A stretch of DNA of 64,000 nt from Notamacropus eugenii (Eukaryota; Chordata; Mammalia; Diprotodontia; Macropodidae), in the NCBI RefSeq assembly GCF_028372415.1, contig NC_092875.1, positions 28,465,712 through 28,529,711 of the forward strand, in the 5' to 3' direction. Of the stretch, positions 9,336 through 20,407 are shown piece after piece (the stretch's first letter is position 1; every line of letters begins with the position of its first letter). The notes under the pieces are model-generated. The model saw nothing but the letters and a program-made list of their open reading frames with translations. It was not told the origin of the DNA and searched no databases. Position numbers and translations under genes: made by a program.

Positions 9336-12300
9336 CAACAATTCAGTTAGACGCTTTTGACAGAATTCCCTTCTCATGATCCAGATTTTAAAAGTCCTTC
9401 TAAGAACTTTTGCTTCCCTGCCTAGTAAATACTCTCCCATTCACAGCAGTCTTGGCCTCTCCCTGACCAGGCCCCTTGGTGTAATTGGCTGCCCCAAGGA
9501 AGAACTAGTAAAGTGTCTGACTATTTGTAGGTGCTATTCGGTGTCAGGAGGCATCTACAAAAACCAATGACCTCCCAAGTGAGGATGCTTGTGAGACCCT
9601 GCTCCAACCCTACAGGATAAGAGAGAGGCCCAGTTACTTATTCATGTTGTAGCCCTTTGTTTTCTTTATTATTTTGGACAAGCAACATTTTTTATATAGA
9701 GCACCCTATTTTTGAGCTTGGAGACCCAACAGAAGGAAAACACTCAGGCCCCCTTTGGCCTGGGTGAACCTAGCTATGAGGCCAGATAATCCCCAAGAAC
9801 CAACCTCATAGAAGCTAGGAGTGAAGAGGGACCTTCCAATGAGCAAGCCCACCCAGCATGGATGCTTGGCCTTCTTCTGCAAGACCTCTTGGGAAGTAGG
9901 GAAGATGGTATCACACATGGTTCATGCTACTGTGGTCAGCAAAGTCTTCCTCATGTCCAGTCACAATCTCAAAGCAATGGAAAGAGGTCTGGACTTAAAG
10001 ACTAAGAAGACCTGTATTCTAATGCTGCCTCAAACACATCCTAGCTGTATCACCTTTGGTAAGTCCCTAACCTCATTCAGATCCCATTTCTTTCCTTCTA
10101 AAATGAGGACAATACACAGGGTTGTTCTAAAGATCAAATGAGAAAATACCTAAAATGCTTTGCAACTATAACATGCTATATAAATATTAGCAATGATTAT
10201 TTACTCTCCTCTTTTTCTTTAAGCCAATTTTCTCTTATTCAATCAAGAGAATGGCTCAGCATGTTCCTTTATAAAACCCCTTTCAATGAGTTAAAGATGG
10301 TCACTGAGTCACCTTCTTCAATTAAAAGAACTCTGGCTTCTCTCGTGGCTCCTCCCAGGGCCGTTCTTTAGTCCTTCTCCTTTTTTTGAGTCACATCTCC
10401 TAAGACATCACTAGCTCCCCAGGGTTTTAAGCTACTGCTGCCTCTGCCTCCCTCTTCCCTTCCCCTCTGATGTAGACTGTCTTCTCTGATTTTCACCCTC
10501 AGCTAAACTTCATATTTTCATGAATGCCCCCATCTTTGATAAATGCAATTAGTAAGGAAGGTTGTGACTGCAGCCACTCTTTCTAAACTGGGACTCAGAG
10601 GAAGAAAGAACCCAATACAGAAACCTCTCTAGAAATGGGTGTCCTCCTAAACTCAATCCCTGGCCCCCAAAACAAGCTACTTTCCAGCCACCTGAGACTA
10701 GCTACCAGATAGGAGATTAATCAGGTGGAATCCTTGATTTTCAAGTACTCCTTAACCTTAAAAAAAATCTTAAAACAGCTTTGTCCTCAAGCCAGAGTCC
10801 TTATATGTGTCATAAGGTCCTAGGATTATGGTTTCACAACTGGAAAGGGCCTTAGAGGTGATCCAATCCAAGCCTTACATCCCTCAGAGAGGCAAAGCAG
10901 CTGGCCCCAATCAGAATGAGAATATGATCTGCTAAAGAACTGCCCCTCAGATCTAAAGCTAGCAGTGGTAGTGGAGGCCGGATTCATTTTACAGATGAGG
11001 AAACTGAGGTAGGAGGTGTTTAAGTGACTTCCTCAAGCTTACACAGGTGGTGCCAGAGATGGGATATGAACCCCCATCATATGCTCTTTCCATTGCCTCA
11101 TGATTCCCTGGCAGATCCCTCATGGAAGAAAGAGACCCAGATCCTTATACTTTCATCCCATGATAGTGACCCAAGCATGGATGGGTTAAGATCTGCATTT
11201 TTGGAGTGTATTCATGGAGGAGATTAAAGTACAGCAGAGTATCACTGTAAGTGAGTAAATGCTGCCGCCTTGTGGCAATTCTCTGGCAGTTCCTCGGGGT
11301 TATCCAAAACTTGTAATCCCATCCAAAAAAAATCACTTTGTATTTTAAAAATCTGGTTACCTGGCATCTGAGAGTGGTTCCATTGGGGGGGGGGGAACAT
11401 TTCTTTCTCTCTAACTTGTTAGTAAATAGGATTTATTAACCCCCAAATATCCTATGGACATTGAGAGTGAGGTAGTGGACCAGATCCTTCTTCCTCCAAT
11501 CTGATCCCTGCCCCAAAAAGTAAAGATAGTACCTGATGACCTCCATCTCAGTTTCTCTGAGTTAGCAAAAAAGGTTACTGATACCTAGATGCAGACCAGA
11601 CCTCAGAAAGTTAATAGTCTCATTGCAAATAACAGAGAAGGAGAAGAAATGGAGGAATGCTTCTCTGAACATGACTGAACTTGTGCCAACATCAGTGGCC
11701 TCAAAACCACACCAACCAGATGTTTATATATTCATTGTTACTCTCTCTCTCCCCCTCCTCCCTCCCTCTTTTCCTCCATCCAACAACCAGACTCCTAGCT
11801 TACATGTCTTTTTATGCTCCACTCTTAATATCTTTCATAAATGGTTTAGACCAAGAGCCTCAAGAAATTGCAGGGTGGGATGGCAGAAGATAGGTTCTTG
11901 AATCCAAACTATGAGGCAAAAGTTTCCTGAGCACAAGTAACATTCACCCTTGGCTCTTTGGGACATCATGAGTTTTCCAAACCATCCTCTGCCCACCTAA
12001 CTGTACTCCCTCCAGTTTGAATACAATTGGGCTCAGATGAAAACCTACCTTTGAGGTCTCTCTCTCTCCATCTTCATCCATGCCACTCCACCCCGCCTGA
12101 CTCTTCTGTTTGCCCCCTTCTTTCCCCTTGCATCATTCTGAACCTACCAACTCCATCTGAGGGCCTGAGCTGCCCTGACCCTCTCCAGCCTTTTACAGAT
12201 AATCATGTGAAAGGGATACTGACCTGGGATTCCCAAGTTGCATGTCTACACTCCCTGTTATCCCCCTGCCTTTGGTATACCCCTCCTATTTCCACAATTC

Positions 12301-12420
12301 CTATTTGTTTTGAGAATGCAAAAGGCCGAATAGCAGTGCTACACCAAACAAAACAGGAAGGCCAAAAGAACCCCTCTAGCAACACAGAACATCAAGGAGG
12401 GTCTTCATAGGGCATGGGTA

Positions 12421-13541
12421 CAAGAAAAGACAATATACCCAGTCTGTCTAGTCTTCTTCCCTCTCCCGGGCCCTTCAAGCCACTGCAGAGCTTGTCTCCG
12501 GTGAAAGAGGACAAAGGCATTGGTTACAATGTCATCTGACCCCAAAATGTTTCTGTGACTGTGCCCCAGAAAGATGAAGGGAAGCTGGGCATGTCTTGAT
12601 CTTGGGGAAACAATCTGGCCTTTTTTCCAAAGGCCACAACTGGGGATGAGGGAAGAGAGGGAAAGAGAGAATACATGTGTTTCAATTTAACGTCAGATGT
12701 ACCTTTAAATATCTCCCTTTAAATCTGCCTGGACTAACACAGAACCCAACTTAACAACCAGATTGCCTTTGTAGCCAGAGTTTAATCGGACGTTCTGCCT
12801 CTCACAACCAGCTTGATTGAAGTCAGAGTTGAACATTAAACAGCAAGGACCTTAGATTCAGTTCTGTAGTTTGGATCAAATAACTCCATGGGGACTGCTG
12901 AGTTCCTCATGGGTGCTTTCTGAAACCTTATACTATCCCAAGCATTTCCTAAGCAAAAGCCTTCTACCCAACTAAGAAAGGGTTATCTTCCAAATTCCAG
13001 AGCTTCTAAAGGAGCAAAGATTCCTTGAAAGCAAAGTGGAGCTGAAAATTTCTGAGCCTGAGATTTCAGGCCAGGTTCCTTGGGTTCCTATCCCATTCAG
13101 ATGTACCATCCCATCCCATCTCATGTGCTCTGACACAATCATGTACTCTTTGTTGGGATCACCTAAACCACATGACAAGCTGAGGATGGATTCGGTGACT
13201 CAGGGGCAGCTGTCTGGTCAGCTTCAGTCTTGAAGCACAGCTGTATGTCTGTTTCCTTCAGGGAGGGTGGGGGAACTAGGAGGGACAGAGTTGGAGCAGG
13301 AGTGGATGCTGCATTGAATCATGGATTTTCCCCCCTACCTCTGAGCTCTTGATGCTGCTAAGTCTGTGCCGTGCATACAACGTGCTCCAGCACCTCTCTC
13401 CGGGACTGACTCCTGCTCAGTCTGCGAGGCTCTCCAGGCTGTGTCCTCCGCATGCACCTATTCTTCTGGATAATTCCAATCTTCTGGTTTTATGGAATTA
13501 AAAAAAAAAACTACTTATGCCTGTTTGCATTATGGTTAAAA
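12421..13541 (+). other. NOS1: Repeat-poor block, probably distal NOS1 3' UTR
   Basis: In contrast to its surroundings, this kilobase shows no SINE or LINE hallmarks and leads directly into a good poly(A) signal. That fits functional UTR under constraint. There is no open reading frame of note. Confidence 0.45.
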
Positions 13542-13593
13542 ATTAAAAAGTGGACCCAACGTCATGGACTGTGGTCTTTTGTGTGAATTGTTC
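13542..13593 (+). terminator. NOS1: Poly(A) signal and GU-rich downstream element, probable NOS1 3' end
   Basis: ATTAAA lies at 13542-13547. Some 20-45 bases later comes 'gtggtcttttgtgtg', a textbook GU/U-rich element, so cleavage would fall near 13560-13567. The implied UTR length fits the known long NOS1 UTR. Confidence 0.55.
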
Positions 13594-13599
13594 AAAGTT

Positions 13600-14365
13600 G
13601 CTCAATTCTGCACCCTTCCACCAGACGTAATTACCTGTTTGCCCATCTATAAAATGGAGTTAATAATACGTGCACTGCCTACCTCACAGGGTCGTTGTAG
13701 CGAAAGGGATTTCTAAATCTTAAAGCATTTCACTTTATTGGAAGGCAATGTGGTAAGAGCCAGAGTACTGAACTTAGAGACTTAAACCCAGACTCCACCT
13801 CTGACACATACAGGCCCTGTACCCTAGGGAACTCATTTAACCAACCTCCACGTGCCTCAGGCAACTGTCTAGGACCAATCTACTAACTCATATATGGGTT
13901 GGGATCTACATTGGTACACAGAGTTCCCACATCAGGAGTTTCCCTATGCTGATGAAATCACCACTGAAGGACCAAATAAAGAGCATTTATTAAGCCCTTA
14001 CTGTATTCTAAGCATTGTGCTAAGCGCTAGGGATACAAGCAGAAAAGTGACCTGGTTCCTGCCTCCTAGGGACTCACATTCTAATAATGGGAGACAACAC
14101 ATAGAGGAGAGGCGCTGGTGCAGGGCAAAGGAATATCCTGGAGCTTCATGGGAAAATTCCTTTACAAATTGACTTTTGTTTTAAACCACACCTGTGATTT
14201 TACTGATATAAAGAATTCCCAGTGAGAAAATATCCTCTACCATTGAAGGTCAGCACCTACTCTACAACTTAAAAGTGTTAGAGAATTCCCTAAGACATTG
14301 AGAAGTTAAGTGACTTACCCAGGGTCACACAGCCAGAACTTGAACTCAGGTCCTCTTAAATATGG
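13600..14365. mobile_element. Cluster of old MIR, L2 and CORE-SINE pieces
   Basis: In order: MIR (+) 13600-13735 ('gcccatctataaaatggagt'), MIR (+) 13740-13890, antisense L2 13958-14130 ('agcatttattaagcccttac', 'gctaagcgctagggatac'), and antisense CORE-SINE 14170-14365 ('gtcagcacctactctacaac', 'cccagggtcacacagccaga'). The stretch 14366-14744 holds nothing recognised apart from an AATAAA-rich patch near 14436. Confidence 0.65.
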
Positions 14366-14744
14366 AAGAACAATTCAGATCCAAGAATCCATGATTTCAT
14401 TCAGTAGACTATCTTTGCGAGTTGTTTTAGACAAATAAATAAAATAAAACTATCATAAATAAACAAAAGCTGGTGGTCACTTGGTGGCCAGTCTTCTGGT
14501 AATAGGAGTCTACACACTTAGTTAAGATGATCTTAAGACCACAAGCCCAGTCTGAGGTCAGATCTATTCCTTTAACCCTTCTAGCTTAGAAAGGAAGACC
14601 TGGTAGAGATTGCCCTCCACATCCTCGGAGAAACTGAGTCAACTCCAAATCTCAATAGAGTACCAGAAGTCTACCTTCTTTAAAAGCTAAGAAAAGGAAA
14701 AAGGAACAAATGGTCTGTAAAACTTGAAGCAAGATGGCTAGGGT

Positions 14745-15660
14745 GGATCAAAGATCATTGATTCTGAGCTGGAAGTGACCTGAGAGACCATCCCCTCCAA
14801 CCCTTTAACCTGCTTATAATAATTCGATATACCTTTATTACATACCTTCCATGTACCAAGCACTGTGACAGTCATTCCCTATTCCAAGACGAATGGGACA
14901 CATGTCCTGCTTTCAAGGAACTAACAATCTAAAGCAAGAAAAAGAACACATAAATAACAATGAGATATGCTGAAAAGCAAAGTTCTGAGAAATATTAAAA
15001 GATACAGAGACTTCATCTGAGAATGTGGAGACACTGGAAATTGACAAAGAGGACAGAGAGCTTTAAAAAGATGTTAGTATCATATATTCAGAGCTGGAAG
15101 GGACTTTAGTGGGTATCTGGTCCTACTGTTTCATTTTAAAGAAGAGGTGACTAAGGATAAGGGAAATGACATGATTTACCCAAAGTAACGTGGGTAGGAA
15201 AGGTCAAAGCCCCCATTTGAACCCAGGGCTTAAAGTGTAGTGAGTATAACAAGAGCCAGGAAATAGGTGTCAAGGTGGAACTAAGAGGAAAAAAGGGAAA
15301 GACAAGAGTGTTAGGAACCAGTATGGCTCTGCCTCTTCCCACCTGGGGCCCATTAAGGAATGAGTGGTATGAGCCACTGGAGTAGGCAAAGTTTACACTT
15401 GCTTGTTATAAACTTTTACAATAGCTCTAAATTGATGAGTCTAAAAACATTGCTTTCAAGTCTCAAGAAACACATAAGAGCTATCAGTGGCCACTCGATT
15501 ACTCCATTTACAAATTAGGGAGTGGATAAGACTGTTTCTTTTCCCTTGTAACAGCAGTGTCTCTGACAACTCTGGGCCTCAGTTTCCTCATCTGTAAAAT
15601 GAAGGGGTTGGGTTCAAAGGCCTCTTCTGTCCTTTTATGCTCTAAATCCGAGATTTGGGC
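14745..15660. mobile_element. Cluster of MIR and L2 pieces
   Basis: Antisense MIR head 14745-14815, antisense L2 14815-14990 ('accttccatgtaccaagcac'), antisense MIR 15075-15250 ('ccatttgaacccagggctta') and sense MIR 15555-15660 ('gggcctcagtttcctcatct'). The gap 15251-15554 shows nothing. Confidence 0.6.
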
Positions 15661-15712
15661 TTATGGCCAAAAATATCAATTAGATGCTGCTCCATGTTCA
15701 ACACACTGACAT

Positions 15713-16420
15713 TGTAATCCAAGGCAAACGCTCTCTGGAGGGAATTTAGATCTCTCCCCCAAAAGAGAAGACAACCAGAGAATGCAAAGGACAGTTCTCA
15801 TGATTTAAATTCCCCTTTTCCCTAAAAAGGAAGAAACCCAGAGAAAGAGAATGCCTGTAAAATTAGAGAAAGGCTTTTATTAAGCAGGAAGGAAAAAAAA
15901 TAACATGGACTTAGGTGCTATCCAGCCTGTACTGAATAGGATGCCAGGTAATGGACAGGAAGAGTTTATACACCTTTTAAACAAAGGAAGATAAGGAATT
16001 TGGGGGGAAAGGTGTACTTGGAAAGGAATGAGTCAGTAGGCCCTTTCCCCAAGGGAAGAGGGAATGAGGAATTCCAAATATCAACACTGTGGTCTTTGAA
16101 ACACAAATCAGAAGGCATCCTTGGTGATTAGCGGTTCATAGTTCAAGGCTTGATAAAGAGATATCTCCAAAAGCAAGATAATTCTGAGAACCCCATAACC
16201 AAAGTTAGGGGCATTGTTTGGAGATAAAGTTATCTCCAAAACAACCATAAAACAGGATATGTCCATAGTCTCATAACCTGCAGCCAGGAAAGTCTTTGAA
16301 GATAGGGATGTTTCTTGAGGGTCCTCAGATCACCAAATGGCTCAGAGTCTGCTTCAAAGTTGGTGTGAGTTTAATTGGCTTCAAAGTTGCTGATTTTCTG
16401 CACTTCTAGCTGATTTTACT
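15713..16420 (-). mobile_element. Possible LTR fossil, minus strand
   Basis: The reverse strand carries 'cctgcttaataaaagccttt', a likely LTR-style poly(A) signal, inside about 700 bp that match no SINE or LINE I know. The ends are not defined by target duplications, so both family and limits are open. Confidence 0.25.
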
Positions 16421-16554
16421 CAGTCACTGCAAAGGATTGTTGGTATGTCAAGCAACTGTGCTTCTTAGTCAATGCAGCCAGTTCCCATATAGCTCTTCTC
16501 TGGAGAATTGGGGAGCTCAAGCAAGTCAAAGCAGTAAATATACTCATTTACAGA

Positions 16555-17335
16555 TGCACTCATACCGTACCATGGAAAGAACCCAAGAGAAGTCGGGGTC
16601 AGGTTCTGCCTTCATCACTTACTTGTATAGTGTGACCTTCAGCAAGTCACTTAACTTCTCTTTAGTTCCCCCAGTTAACTTGAATTTGAATGAAAACTAT
16701 CAATACTGCTCAATGGTGTCTAGTCTTAGAGAGCTGCCTGAAAAACTGAGCGACTTGAAACCAGATCCCAGATCATTCTGACTCCTTGGCCATCCTTAAT
16801 CCATGCAAGTGAGTTGCAGCCTGGGATGCCACACAGTGAATGATGGGGTACCCCACAGAGGGGGCTGAGAACAGGGTTTAAATAGGGTACTAAGGCAGAG
16901 AGAACCATCTAGGTTGCAGGTGGGAGGGATTAGGCATCTCACTGCCTCACCGGAGAAGGTGTTTTGCGTAACAAGCAAAAGTCCATAAAGAAAATCTGGG
17001 AGGGGAGAGTTTACAAAATACTCAGAGGCTGGAGTGATCTTCCAAATGTCTGGTCAGCCCCAGGCAATTCACTGGCCCAGGAACAAACCTGGGCAGGTTT
17101 AGTTTTCTGTTAACTACCTTTGTCTCCTCTCAGTTATAAAATGAAGAGGATAGAGCAGATGATATCAAAGATGCCTTCCAACTCTGGATCTCTGACCCTA
17201 TGATCTTATTAGCTGTGTGATCTTGGACACGTCATTTAAACTTTGTGTCTCAGTTTCCTTGTCTGTGGTAGAAAAAGATTGTCATGCATAACTTCTGAAG
17301 TCCCTTCCTGCTCTACATTTTATCATACCAAGAGA
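16555..17335 (+). mobile_element. Three MIR-type pieces, sense
   Basis: MIR-like sequence lies at 16560-16715 ('tgtgaccttcagcaagtcac'), 17085-17200 ('cagttataaaatgaagagga') and 17200-17330 ('gctgtgtgatcttggacacg'). The interval 16800-17040 has nothing recognised. Confidence 0.6.
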
Positions 17336-18094
17336 CTGTGTTGATGGTGTTGACCTGAAAACTTGGTTAAAGAAAAGGCAACAGGCTAAATGCATACATT
17401 TTATAATTTAATTAATTAATTAATCAATTCCCTATTAAAGACAACGGTAACATAATGCATTATGGAGCCAGAAATGTTCTGGCTACCCAGTGCAGAAATC
17501 TTCTGGCTTATATACATTTTGCCGTGAGAAAGGAACTCTCCTAGTTGAACAAATCATAAATTCAGTAAGACAAGACAATTAACAAAGTAATGTTGGTCAG
17601 GCCTTGCGATGATTCCAGGCTGGGTAAACATATGTCTCGGTGATAAGGAAAGAAATCCCACCACTAGTGACTGGCAGGCTTCCTGCCCTAAACAGATAAC
17701 TGACATAGGAAAGGGTAAACAATGTTCAATAGAAATTACCACCTAAGATGTCTATATTTTCTTTACCATTAATATGCCATAGCACAGTATATGTCTATAA
17801 ATATTAAGATATGGAAAACATCCCATTATTCAAGATAGTGTCTTAGGTTAAAGGTCTCCTATGGAATGTAGAGTTAGCCTTGGCTGGCTTTTGTTAACAT
17901 AGGAAGAGGCATTCTCTGAGTTTGTTTCAGAGAGAACAAAGAGATTATTCCAAAATTTTATATTAAACATTATCAATGGCATATAAGTGGCATTTGATGA
18001 GAATCTGCCAAGGAAAGCCCCTCAAGTGAGTACTAAGGCTATGGAACTCTGGAAGTTCCTATCAAGTAAGAAGAGCTTTATGGGCCTGGAAATT
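17336..18094. other. AT-rich intergenic stretch, nothing firm
   Basis: There is a short AATT tandem run at about 17403-17428. The rest matches no family I recognise and has no believable gene. Confidence 0.4.
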
Positions 18095-18190
18095 AACCAA
18101 TTAAGAAGCATTATTAGGTGCCTACTAAGTGCCAGGCACTGGGGATACAATCCTTGCTCTCAAGGAACTTGTGTTTCACTGAGGGACACA
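18095..18190 (-). mobile_element. L2 LINE 3' end, antisense
   Basis: The string 'taggtgcctactaagtgcca' followed by 'ggcactggggatacaatcct' and 'tctcaaggaacttgtg' is antisense L2. Confidence 0.65.
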
Positions 18191-18194
18191 ACAT

Positions 18195-18887
18195 CACCCT
18201 CAGTGGATAGAGTACTAGACCTAAAGTCAGGAAGGCCTGAATTCAAATCCAACCTCAGACACTCACTAGCTGTGTGACCTTGTTGGGGTTTAGTGGTGCT
18301 CCGGATCCCCAAATACTGACAGGCTGAGTCCTGTCCAAAGGAATTTGACTCTTCTTTCAGCCAAAGGAAAACAAAGTTTAGACAGACTCTTAAGAAATCT
18401 GAGCATTTGTGACACTTGCATTGACAAAGCAGGCCAGATAGAATCTAGGCACCTTCATGGAAGCAAGATGGAGTTCATGTACAGAAAGACTGTGGGAGGG
18501 ATCTAGGCATGGTCAAGTAGTCTGGGGTGACTGGAGGAGGGGTCCAGGGAGGTTCGTAATGGGATCAAGGGTGGGAAGTAGCTGGAGGCAATCCAGAGGT
18601 AACAGACAAAGAAGGGCTAGGCTAGGGTAAAGGTAACATACTTGGGCATAGTGATAATGAAAGGCTTTTGGCCTCAAGCCAGATCAAATAGGAAGATTCA
18701 AGAAGAGATCCAGGGGTTCCCAGAGACTGTACCCCATCAACTTTGGGCAAGTCACTTAACCTCTGTTTGCCTTAATTCACTGGAGAAGGAAATGGCAAAT
18801 CACTCCAATATCTTTGCCAAGAAAACCCCATGGACAGTATGGTCCACAGGGTCACAAAGAGTTGGACAACACAACACAACATTGATC
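18195..18887 (+). mobile_element. MAR1-type SINE split by an LTR
   Basis: The left part (18195-18280) ends in 'gctgtgtgacct' and the right part (18740-18887) resumes with 'ctttgggcaagtcacttaac', so the intervening LTR lies inside one SINE. The tail 'gccaagaaaaccccatggac' followed by 'agggtcacaaagagttggac' is strikingly like the BovB-derived tails of ruminant SINEs. Confidence 0.8.
18281..18739. mobile_element. Solo LTR fossil inside a SINE
   Basis: The 459-bp insert begins TGTTGGGGT and ends ACCCCATCA, a near-perfect 9-bp inverted pair with the TG...CA ends of retroviral LTRs. The SINE flanks carry ACCT and ACTT, a likely 4-bp target duplication, which fits an ERV1-type LTR. No internal viral region is present. 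It is younger than the SINE it interrupts. Confidence 0.65.
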
Positions 18888-19085
18888 AATATTAGCATTT
18901 GAGTGGCACTTTAAAGACTGCAACATGCTTTATATGTTGTCTCATTTGGTCAACCCCAGGATGTGGGTACTATTATTTTCCCTAACTGGCAGGGGAAGAA
19001 ACTGAGGCTAGGTTAAGTGACTTGCCTAAGAGTGTTTGAGGCAGGATTTGAATCTTCCTGACTCCAAGTCAGCACCATCCACTGT
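18888..19085 (-). mobile_element. MIR-type SINE, antisense
   Basis: It carries 'ggcactttaaagactgcaac', 'gaagaaactgaggctaggtt' and 'ggcaggatttgaatcttcct'. The stretch to 19304 ends in another worn MIR piece that is cut by the DNA transposon. Confidence 0.7.
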
Positions 19086-19304
19086 CCTGACACAGAGCTG
19101 ACTTGATCAACTGCTAAGCATTTGTGAATCACCTTCCAGTCACTGTGCCAACTAGCTCATGCACACATACTAGCCTCAAAAATCTTCCCTACCAACTCTG
19201 TCTCTGGTTAGAGTAGAAGATATGAGGAGGAAAATGGACAAAGCCTAAATTTAGAGTTGGAAGATACTTTACAAGCCAAGTCCATCTCCTTCATTTTGCA
19301 GCTA

Positions 19305-19845
19305 CCATATTTCACTGCACAATTGTCCCAGATTTTATATCAAATCCTTTTTTTGCAAAAAAGTGGGATGCAACCATTAGCTTTTTTAAATTTATGCCAG
19401 TATTACTTAAAAATCATTTATTACTAAACTGTCTTTGGTGCAAGATTAGGATGCACAGAATAATTGTGAATATACATTAAAACTGGGAAGATATAAGTAT
19501 TGCCATATCATGACTTACTCAAGGCAGCTTTGCCTGCCTACCCCACTGCCTCTATGCCTACAGCTCTTCATTGGGTTGAGTGACAATAGCATTAGTACTG
19601 CAGTACTCTAAACAAACAATGCAAGCTGGATTTCAGAAATATACTGACAATTCCTATGGGCTAAGAATACTAGGCTCCAGGATTTCAATAAGGTGAGAGA
19701 TAAATACATATCCATATGCATTTGTTGCCCTACTTACCTTTTAAGCTGTGTGATGAACAGAATTCTATATTATAAACCAATTTTGGGGCTGAAAAAACAG
19801 GGTGCAATAATTTTGGGTTGGTGATGAGTAAACAGTGAAATATGG
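19305..19845. mobile_element. Non-autonomous Tc1/mariner-type DNA transposon
   Basis: The 541-bp element is bounded by perfect 13-bp terminal inverted repeats, CCATATTTCACTG at 19305-19317 and its complement at 19833-19845. TA dinucleotides sit on both sides (19303-19304 and 19846-19847), the target duplication of the Tc1/mariner superfamily. Near both ends are 'gggatgca' and 'gggtgcaata' motifs reminiscent of Kanga/Tc2-like elements. No transposase reading frame survives. Confidence 0.75.
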
Positions 19846-19847
19846 TA

Positions 19848-20400
19848 TTAAGCCAGACACCACGCTAGGTATTGAGGACATAAAGGCAAAAGCAGTGCCT
19901 TCACACCTTCAAGGAGTTTACATTCTGTTGGGGTACCCTAGACCATTTACGGGAACCCCTGACCCCGACCCAAGGCTCTTGTCCGGCAAGAGGCCTTGAT
20001 CTCGTGAGTAATGAAATGGGGCGAGAGACAAAGGTGGTGAAGACTCCACTTTATTCATCTAAATCACATGCATATATAGTCTTAACTACGTACATTTCTA
20101 AACCTTACGTTGGACCTATCACCTATCACCTTTCACATTGAACCTATCACCTATCACCTTTCCTTATATGGGTGTCTTCTCCACTGGACATCCGGAGCCA
20201 GGACAAAGAACTGCCACGTTGCAAACAAAGATAAGACCCTTCCTCCTGAAATCCATCTAGTTCCACCCCTACTGACAAGCCCCTAGGTTATCTAGGCAGG
20301 CTCTCAGCGTGGCGTCCTGAAATGGATAGGTGTCGGCTCTAACTCGTCCCGTTACAACATTCTAATGGAGAAGTCAACATTCAAACAAGATTGCTTGTAG
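19848..20400 (-). mobile_element. L2 LINE 3' end, antisense, split by an LTR
   Basis: The left part reads 'ccacgctaggtattgaggac' and 'cttcaaggagttta', and the right part resumes 'taatggagaagtcaacattc', the expected continuation of antisense L2. The LTR at 19926-20356 lies between. Confidence 0.65.
19926..20356 (-). mobile_element. Solo LTR fossil with perfect 6-bp target duplication
   Basis: The 431-bp LTR is flanked by ACATTC at 19920-19925 and 20357-20362. On the minus strand it starts TGTAACGGGACGAG and ends GGGTACCCCAACA, with an AATAAAG poly(A) signal and a TATATA-like motif. The middle has a tandem 'cctatcacctatcaccttt' repeated with a short spacer. It looks whole as an LTR, with no internal viral region. 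The perfect target duplication suggests a comparatively young insertion. The family is retroviral; I cannot name it. Confidence 0.85.
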
Positions 20401-20407
20401 GAGATAC

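Larger units (their letters stand above)
6705..13566 (+). other. NOS1: NOS1 3' UTR (inferred extent)
   Basis: The first kilobase resembles the human NOS1 3' UTR as I remember it, for example 'ctgctgcaatgcaatggctt', 'cagtggctcttaacaaaatg' and 'agctgcatgaaatcaccaga'. The likely end is the ATTAAA signal at 13542, giving about 6.9 kb, close to the known long human UTR. It contains old repeats: a TG-rich run 7225-7282, MIR 7650-7750 (+), L2 7845-7965 and 8000-8135 (-), MIR 8270-8365 (+), CR1/L3 8590-9080 (+), MIR 9975-10200 (+), MIR pieces 10820-11120 (-), an 11-G run at 11385-11395 and a CT-rich patch near 11735-11775. AATAAA motifs at 8207, 8547 and 8658 are possible earlier poly(A) signals. The end point is inference. 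Confidence 0.5.
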
